This document shows, piece by piece, positions 19,856 to 25,255 of a stretch of 25,255 nucleotides of DNA (position 1 is its first letter; each line of letters begins with the position of its first letter). The notes beneath the pieces were generated by a model. It made no database searches, was not told where the DNA came from, and saw nothing but the letters and a program-made list of their open reading frames with translations. The position numbers were made by a program, and so were the translations under genes. Source of the stretch: Multifurca ochricompacta (lineage: Eukaryota; Basidiomycota; Agaricomycetes; Russulales; Russulaceae). The DNA lies in the NCBI GenBank assembly GCA_022496185.1, contig WTXG01000405.1, positions 1 through 25,255 of the forward strand, given 5' to 3'.

Positions 19856-20466
19856 TGTGGGAAGATTACCCAGCAGTCTCAACACGTGATCATGGGAATG
19901 TAATTGTGACATGGATCATGTGACTGAGTCACATGTAATAGTCACATGCTGCTTAGTCAGCACAAGAGCCACTCAAGAAATACAAGTCGACTTTCTATTG
20001 TGTTTACCACAATAAGCAGAGGCTCCACAGTCTAGATGGTTCTAGACCAAGTGGAGCTGCTATCAAGATAAGAGGAGTCCAGCCTAGAAGGTTCTAGGTA
20101 AGTGGAGCTCTAGATAAGGGCCCAGGTTGGGCCATGGCCAATTATAGCACAGTTTCACATGTATCAGTAGATAGACATGTTCCAGACCTAAGGGCAGACT
20201 ACATATCAGTTATCTACTCCACAGTGACATCATTATGACATCACACTGTGGAGCATGATCAGTCAGCAGAGTAAAGCAGCTTACGAATCACAGAGATAAG
20301 GCTCAGTCAGCAATACAGCTGACTGATACTTGCTGATTCTTGCTTACACTCATTGCTTACCTCATTACACTGAGAAATGTATATAAGACCCTCTGTAACA
20401 GCCTGTAGCCCCCATCTTGTCCTCTTGGGGCTGCAGGTGAGTAACTGTCTACACGAGTTCAATACA
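19856..20466 (+). repeat. 5' LTR of a Gypsy-type retrotransposon
   Basis: The segment runs from TGTGGGAAGATTACCC to TTCAATACA (611 bp) with TATATAAG at 20380-20387. U3 is rich in TCACATG/CATGTGA words (19845-19950). It also has a near-perfect direct repeat of GGTTCTAG..AAGTGGAGCT and a 10-bp stem CTCCACAGTG...CACTGTGGAG (20217-20253) enclosing two TGACATCA boxes. A Gypsy gag follows in the same orientation. The ends are inferred from TG...CA shape; I could not match a primer site. Confidence 0.65.
20217..20253 (+). promoter_or_regulatory. Palindrome with two TGACATCA boxes in the Gypsy LTR
   Basis: Perfect 10-bp inverted arms enclose 17 bases. TGACATCA occurs at 20225-20232 and 20236-20243, head to tail. 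The boxes resemble CRE/bZIP sites (TGACGTCA) with a CpG-to-CpA change in each. It lies about 130 bp before the TATA box, a sensible enhancer position. Confidence 0.5.
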
Positions 20467-21380
20467 TAGTGCTAATGGCATCCTGCCTCCCTGTGTGACT
20501 CGATCCTTTGGATCTTGTCCTCTTGGGGCTGCAGCTTCTTTGGGTTTCAGAATGCCGCTGTCATGGTTGAATAAACCACTGTTGACAGCAAGGTTCCCCA
20601 TCATTGCTTGATGCATGACGTTTGCCTCTGCGGTATGCCCAACGACTTAGGTCACCTTTCTTTGCCCTTCTTTCTCCTGAGTGTACACAGAGCTTCACCC
20701 ATTACATTAGGACAAGATTGTATCCTACATGTCCTCCCAGTTTCAGGCCGGCACTTTAAATCTTTCTTCACAGCAGTAGTAGTGTTTCCACTAGTCCTAG
20801 TTACAACCCCTGGGGTCGGAGGCCTGATCAGACAGTAGCTGAGTTGAGCCAATAATTCATAGCCGAGGCAGTGATCAGAGATATACCTGAGTAGTGGTTA
20901 TCCTGGTTGCTTGGTCATTCCAAACTTGAGTTGTCGTGTTTATCATGTGCTTGGGGATCATCTGTGCCAGATCTCCTACCAAGGAGTGTAAAACTGGGCA
21001 GAGCTGAGGGGGCCCTGGGAAACCAGTGACGAACTCAGAGAGACATCTGTCAGAACCAATTTCAGAGCACTTGGGCTCGTGTCCCTTGTGTGAGAGGCAG
21101 CCAATAGGTCAAGGAGACTGCGGCAGACAGCCTTGGGCTCTGTAACTTCCCATATCATTTTTCCTGGTGCTTGTCATTACCGCTGGAGCTTGGCTAGTGC
21201 ACTCTTGTGTGCATTAGTATTGCCTCTTTGGTTGACACACCCTTTCACCCTGTGCTTAGCGTTGCATGGCACTTGTAACTTGAAACACACCAAAACTATG
21301 AAGCTTCTGGTCCAGTGGACCACCTTCCATACCTTTTTCCATGATGCTGCACATTCCGTGGGTCGACCGTATTATCTGGT
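20467..21380. other. Gypsy leader region without clear genes
   Basis: This should be the leader between LTR and gag. It repeats the 21-mer CTTGTCCTCTTGGGGCTGCAG from the LTR end (about 20416 and 20516). I see no primer site ending in TGG and no coding domain. About 900 bp is long for a leader, so another insertion or rearrangement may be hidden here. Confidence 0.35.
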
Positions 21381-22300
21381 GTGCTAGAGAGCATGTCCAG
21401 CAACTTCAGAGGAGAGGAAGACATATTTTACACTGCTGCTTCCTATTCAGGAGCAGCCATATCAGGAAATTCAGGGACAACAGGATCTGGAGAACATTTC
21501 CAGAGAAGACCCCAATTTCCCTTTACTTTCAACACCCTTCCCTTGACAATCTCCTTTGACCCCACTTATCACTACCGTTGGGATAACACCCAAGAAGAAC
21601 ATTTTGCCACACCCGCCTCTTCTACTATAGAAGGATCAGAAGGCCTCTCTCCACTTCCCCTACTCTCCACGAAGCCAACAACATTGTTGAAGAAAGCTTC
21701 GAGGACAAATGGGACATCTATATTTACCGCAACAGATGGTGCACAACTGGTTAAACAAATAACTGAGTGTTTGCATCACCACCCTTCTGCCAGGCCGAGC
21801 TTAGAGAGCTTTTTGGCAACTGGTATCTCCCTGGTACAGAAGTAATGGTCACAGACCTCATCACACATGCCACTGATTGGGAAGAAGAAGAAGAACCCGA
21901 GTCAGAATTAGAATATCTGACTGACTGAACGGTGGCTTCTAGAAGTTCTAGAGCACCCAACCCTCCATACTCTCGCTCTGCTAGACCCTCTCGATTACCT
22001 AGCTGGGCACCGATGCCTATAGAAAATTTAATCTCCCCTGCAATGAGGCAGAACTAGAAGAACAACAGTTTATCAGGAATTTAGCTTCCCAGTTATCTGA
22101 CAAATTACTCCGTCAAGCTGGTGTACCTGATATTACTCCTTCTACTTCCACTCCTACCGATTCCAGCACTCCTACTCGTCGCGACACTCCTCCAGCCAGA
22201 CAGAATAGTCCTACTAGTCCTATGGCTAGCACTGCTCCCACAACCAGGCCCAGTGGACCCAGTACCAATCCCCACCGCCAGCGCAGACCCCGCTTACAAT
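21381..22300 (+). pseudogene. Gypsy element: N-terminal Gag region, frameshifted
   Basis: A 154-residue frame (21381-21845) includes FDPTYHYRWDNTQEEHF and FTATDGAQLVKQITECLHHH; after an indel near 21785 another frame continues FCQAELRELFGNWYLPGTEV and then an acidic DWEEEEEPESELEYL. A later Thr/Ser/Pro-rich frame (about 22040-22302, TPSTSTPTDSSTPTRRDTPP) leads to the capsid. These read as one decayed protein in three frames. Assignment to Gag rests on position; I recognise no domain in this part. Confidence 0.45.
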
Positions 22301-22666
22301 GACACTGGCAGAGCTTCGTAATATGATGGGCGCCATGATGGCCGCCATCACACAGCTCTCCGTGGACATCCAAGTAGTGGTCCAGCAGCTTGGCCAGCCA
22401 GCTCCCCCCCAGACAGTCAGCTCTGGAAAAGATTCCTCCATTGCTTGACCTGCTTCCTGGGATGGAAAGGGAAACTCGGCTGATGCCAGGCATTTCCTGG
22501 CCGCATTCCATAATTGGGGATGGAACCAAAAGCAGAACTTGAACGACTATGACCCCACGACAACCAACTGGTCCAAGAGGGACGCAGATTGGATCTTGGC
22601 GGTCTTGAATTTAATGACTGGAGATGCACGAACGTGGGCTCTGCCACATTTGGAGCAATTAAAAAA
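22299..22666 (+). pseudogene. Gypsy element: Gag capsid region, cut by Copia element C
   Basis: From the Met at 22299 the frame has a hydrophobic/coiled start (MTLAELRNMMGAMMAAITQL), a Pro-rich hinge, then the capsid block SWDGKGNSADARHFLAAFHN, WSKRDADWILAVLNLMTGDA and RTWALPHLEQLKNG, typical of fungal Gypsy Gag. A TGA at 22446-22448 interrupts it just before SWDG, and the frame continues in phase. Homology ends abruptly where the Copia LTR begins; the rest of gag and pol should lie beyond element C, outside the window. Confidence 0.82.
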
Positions 22667-23054
22667 TGGAGTTATTAGAGAGAATATAAAGTCGAGCAAG
22701 GTGGCAAAAGCGAGAGTTTTAGGGCGATGAAGCAACAGACGGGGATGTTTCTCAAACAGGATGATTTCTTGGGGCTATTCTACAGCCCCTTTTATGTAGT
22801 TTAATACCAGACAATTTACATGAGCAATCAAGACAGTAATAACTAATCTAAAACTCATGAAGGTGTGTTTGCTTTGGCATACGAACATTCTAGAATGGTG
22901 GTAAGACCCTTAGTAACAAAAAGGGTGAGACAGAAATGTAATCATAAGTAAATCATCACAAATAATCATGACAGAAACAAGACCAAAACATGCCCACTTC
23001 AGGCTCGTAACAAGGTGATCCCCGAAGCTGAGTATGGCAAAACAAAATCTGCCA
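22667..23054 (-). repeat. 3' LTR of Copia element C
   Basis: The right edge is fixed: in minus orientation the LTR opens TGGCAGATTTTG directly after the polypurine tract. A TATA-like CATAAAAGGGG lies on the minus strand near 22786-22797. The left edge is placed where Gypsy Gag coding ends (TGGAG in plus orientation), giving 388 bp and TGG...CCA ends; the partner LTR that would confirm it is outside the window. Confidence 0.7.
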
Positions 23055-23065
23055 CTCCCCCTCAA
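23055..23065 (-). promoter_or_regulatory. Polypurine tract of Copia element C
   Basis: TTGAGGGGGAG on the minus strand abuts the LTR and overlaps the pol stop codon, the standard place for plus-strand priming. Confidence 0.75.
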
Positions 23066-24273
23066 ACGCGACATAATCCCAGGGCGGAGATGTGAAAAAA
23101 TACCTTCCACCTGGGAAGAGCTTTTGTTAGTATGTCAGCTGTCATATCATCTGTTGGACAGTAGACAACGTCGAGTGCACCACTTTCTATGACATGTTGA
23201 ATGAAGTGGTACTGAATGTCGATGTGCTTGGTCCGCACATGATAGTTATCATCAACAGCGAGCTTGAGCACAGCCTGGTTGTCGCAGTACAGTGTGGTCA
23301 GGGCAGCGAGTGAAGGGAACAGCTCATGGATGAGCTTGCAAAGCCAAATAGCCTCCTTCACCGCGTGAGTCATGGCAACATACTCAGCCTCTGCTGTCAA
23401 TAGTGTGATGAGCTCCTGTTTGCGGGAGCTCCAAGAAATCGCATTGCCATCTATGAGGAAAATGTGCCCCAAGATGGCATGCCTGTGCTCTTGTGAAGCA
23501 CCATTGGCATTGGTGTACCCTACTAGATCATGATGCTCACCACCATAGGTTAGCTCATATGCCTTGGTACCAGCCAAGTACCGGAAAACGCATTTTGCTC
23601 CCTCCCAATGCACCTGCCCTGGATTCTCAAGGAATTGTGAAAGCATCAAAACTGCAAATGTGATGTCAGGGCAAGTGGCAATGGAGGCGTACATGAGGCT
23701 CCCTATGGCCTCCCGGTATGGCGTTTTTTGCATTTGCGTGGCTTCAGTGGCGTCCTTTGGACAATCACTACAGGAATACATTACTCCTGGCACCATAGGA
23801 GTATTGCATGCTTTTGCATCTTGAAGTGTGAATCGCGTGATAATTGAGTCAATATAAGATGTTTGGGAAAGGGAAATGGTGTGCGCAGAGCGATCGCATG
23901 TAACTTTGATGCCCAAGAGCCAGTGAATCGGTCCCAGGTCAGTAAGAGTGTAGTGAGCATTGATCTTGTCTTTGTACTGGGCGATCAGCTCACCCAAGCT
24001 ACTGGTGAAAGCACAGTCATCAATGTGTATTGCCAAGATGAGTATTTGCTCGTCGATTTGCGCAAGGAAAACTCCCGGGTCCGCTTGGCTAACGCAGAAA
24101 CCAAGTTCAGTCAAGGCGTGCGAAAGAGTATCATACCACTTTCGACCAGCCTGCTTTAGTCCATAAAGGGACTTCTGCAGTCGCAATACTGAATCCTCCC
24201 CCTGAATCTCATAACCCAGGGGCGGCTGCATGTAAATCTCCTCGTCATCGTCTAACTGACCATTGAGGTACAC
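23062..24273 (-). CDS. Copia element C: RT palm and RNase H (C-terminal Pol)
   Basis: 403 residues open to a TAG. The start Met is internal: the frame joins the RT fingers upstream through a TGA. RT blocks are MQPPLGYEIQG, LYGLKQAGRKWYDTL and the catalytic pair in LAIHIDDCAF (usual form has VDD). RNase H follows: GYTNANGASQEHRHAI, SWSSRKQELITLLTAEAEYV (Glu), TTLYCDNQAVLKLA (Asp) and VRTKHIDIQYHFI. The first catalytic position, normally Asp in GYTDAD, reads Asn, so RNase H is probably dead although the frame is open. Confidence 0.9.
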   Translation of the reverse strand: MYLNGQLDDDEEIYMQPPLGYEIQGEDSVLRLQKSLYGLKQAGRKWYDTLSHALTELGFCVSQADPGVFLAQIDEQILILAIHIDDCAFTSSLGELIAQYKDKINAHYTLTDLGPIHWLLGIKVTCDRSAHTISLSQTSYIDSIITRFTLQDAKACNTPMVPGVMYSCSDCPKDATEATQMQKTPYREAIGSLMYASIATCPDITFAVLMLSQFLENPGQVHWEGAKCVFRYLAGTKAYELTYGGEHHDLVGYTNANGASQEHRHAILGHIFLIDGNAISWSSRKQELITLLTAEAEYVAMTHAVKEAIWLCKLIHELFPSLAALTTLYCDNQAVLKLAVDDNYHVRTKHIDIQYHFIQHVIESGALDVVYCPTDDMTADILTKALPRWKVFFHISALGLCRV

Positions 24274-25255
24274 GCCATTGAAGTCGAAAGACTCTATCTC
24301 CCAATCGTTGCGCGCAGCGATGGCGAGAATTGCTCAGAAGCTGGCAAGCTTGGCGACAGGTGAGAATGTGTCGAAGTAGTCAACGCCATAAATTTGAGTG
24401 AAACCTCGCGCCACAAGTCGAGCCTTGTACTTATCAATGCTGCCGTCCGCCTTGTGCTTGATCCAATAGACCCACTTTGACCCAACTATGTTCTTGCTCA
24501 ATGGGTGCGGAACCATGCTCCACATCCCAGCCTTCTGCAGTGTCGCAATCTCGCTGTCCATGGCTTCTTTCCATTGAGACCAGTCCAATCGCGCCTGTGC
24601 TTCTTTAAGTGTTTTTGGGTCACCTTGAGTGTCCTGTATTGCCGCAGCAATAACATCGTCGAACCCTGCATGGTAAATGAAGTCATCTGTGATACTGTCA
24701 GCAGCAGATGCAAGATCCCCCTTGTAATTGGGGTGTGTCCCCCGAAAGCGAGGCGTGGTGTTCTTGCTGCCGGTCGGGGTAGTTCCTGAAGTCCCAGTGC
24801 ATTTCTGCTTGGCCAGTTTTGTGAGTCGCATAGATGTGTGCGTTGGCTCTGTAGGCTTGAGTTTCTTCGGCGCACCTGGTGGTGTCGGTGTCTGCTTAGG
24901 CGGTATGAACTGTGGGGCTGGCAAAGGGGTCATCCAAATGTCAGGCTCTTCTTCATCAGGCTTCTCTTCTTTGCCACTGTTGGTAGCGGGTGGAGGTTGT
25001 TGCATTTTGGCCTTGACGGGTGTCACAGGTCGTGCCACTGTTGGTTGCTGCATGATGACTGGTGTGGTAGGTCATGCCACAGTTGGTTGCTGCGTGACGA
25101 CTGGTGTGGTGGCGGGTGCATAGCTAGGAATGGGTGAGTGAATGGTTATTGTACTTGGCACAAACTTGATGTTCTGTTCTACAGAAACCCTATTCTTGTG
25201 TGGCCAGTATACGCGGTGAGTGTGCGTGCTGTCAGCGTCATAGCCTACCCATCAG
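24274..25255 (-). pseudogene. Copia element C: integrase tail, linker and RT fingers (off right edge)
   Basis: At the right edge the frame reads WVGYDADSTHTHRVYWP, the end of a Copia integrase. A Pro/Thr-rich linker follows with two near-identical QQPTVA-x-P-x-TPV units, then DIWMTPLPAP, a Thr/Lys-rich stretch, and RT fingers (WSQWKEAMDSEIATLQKAGM; GSKWVYWIKHKADGS; ARLVARGFTQIYGVDYFDTF). TGA codons lie at 24334-24336, 25072-25074 and 25252-25254, with the same frame continuing into the RT palm. Gag and protease lie outside the window. Confidence 0.88.

Noticed and set aside
22121..22321. Leu-rich 66-aa plus-strand frame as a membrane protein
   Set aside because: The neighbouring frame gives the Thr/Ser/Pro-rich Gypsy Gag stretch; the Leu run is a CTC/CTT frame shadow of it.
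24728..25137. Plus-strand Gly/Val- and Cys/Trp-rich frames (131 and 99 aa)
   Set aside because: Antisense of the repeated Pro/Thr linker of Copia C.
1..25255. TGA read as a sense codon or programmed readthrough
   Set aside because: The internal TGA codons fall at arbitrary places in six element types and come with frameshifts, splice-site losses and catalytic changes. The CGA/TGA pair in Copia C explains them as decay.

Overview
The window looks like a repeat-rich, transposon-filled block of a filamentous fungal genome, most likely a basidiomycete. Three things suggest this: Copia elements primed by a tRNA-iMet fragment, a Tad-like LINE carrying RNase H, and a hAT transposase gene cut by about twelve tiny (about 40-60 bp) GT-AG introns. 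I find no intact host gene, no operon, no CRISPR array and nothing bacterial. The species assignment is inference only.

Layout from left to right. 1-1881 (-) is the gag-protease-integrase half of Copia element A, which runs off the left edge; its primer-binding site is at 1974-1985 and its LTR starts at 1986. 2348-4619 is unassigned sequence with a CAAGG-rich low-complexity tract and a possible old LTR. 4625-9868 (-) is a complete Copia element B with 410/411-bp LTRs, an intact RT-RNase H frame, a decayed gag-integrase part and a perfect 5-bp target duplication CATAA. 10102-10506 is a diverged solo LTR of a related family with its own 5-bp duplication CATTC; removing it rejoins an 88-codon open frame on the minus strand. 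10644-11316 holds a 61-bp direct repeat pair. 11735-14930 (-) is a 5'-truncated LINE with 16-nt poly(A) and an AATAAA signal. 15187-15262 is a tRNA-like sequence. 15420-18711 (+) is a 13-exon hAT transposase pseudogene. 19856-22666 (+) is a Gypsy-type element (LTR plus gag), cut in gag by the LTR of Copia element C, whose pol (-) fills 23062-25255 and runs off the right edge.

The elements do not work together as a system; they are a layered record of insertions. The strongest shared signal is how they decayed. Every in-frame premature stop that I could place inside otherwise continuous transposon coding sequence (17 of 17, in six separate elements) is TGA at a position where CGA (Arg) is the expected ancestor. 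In element C an internal repeat shows the CGA and TGA versions side by side. The LTR pair of element B differs only by transitions plus one indel. Together this fits C-to-T decay at methylated CpG, or a related genome-defence process, acting across the whole block. I did not find a convincing new biological system.
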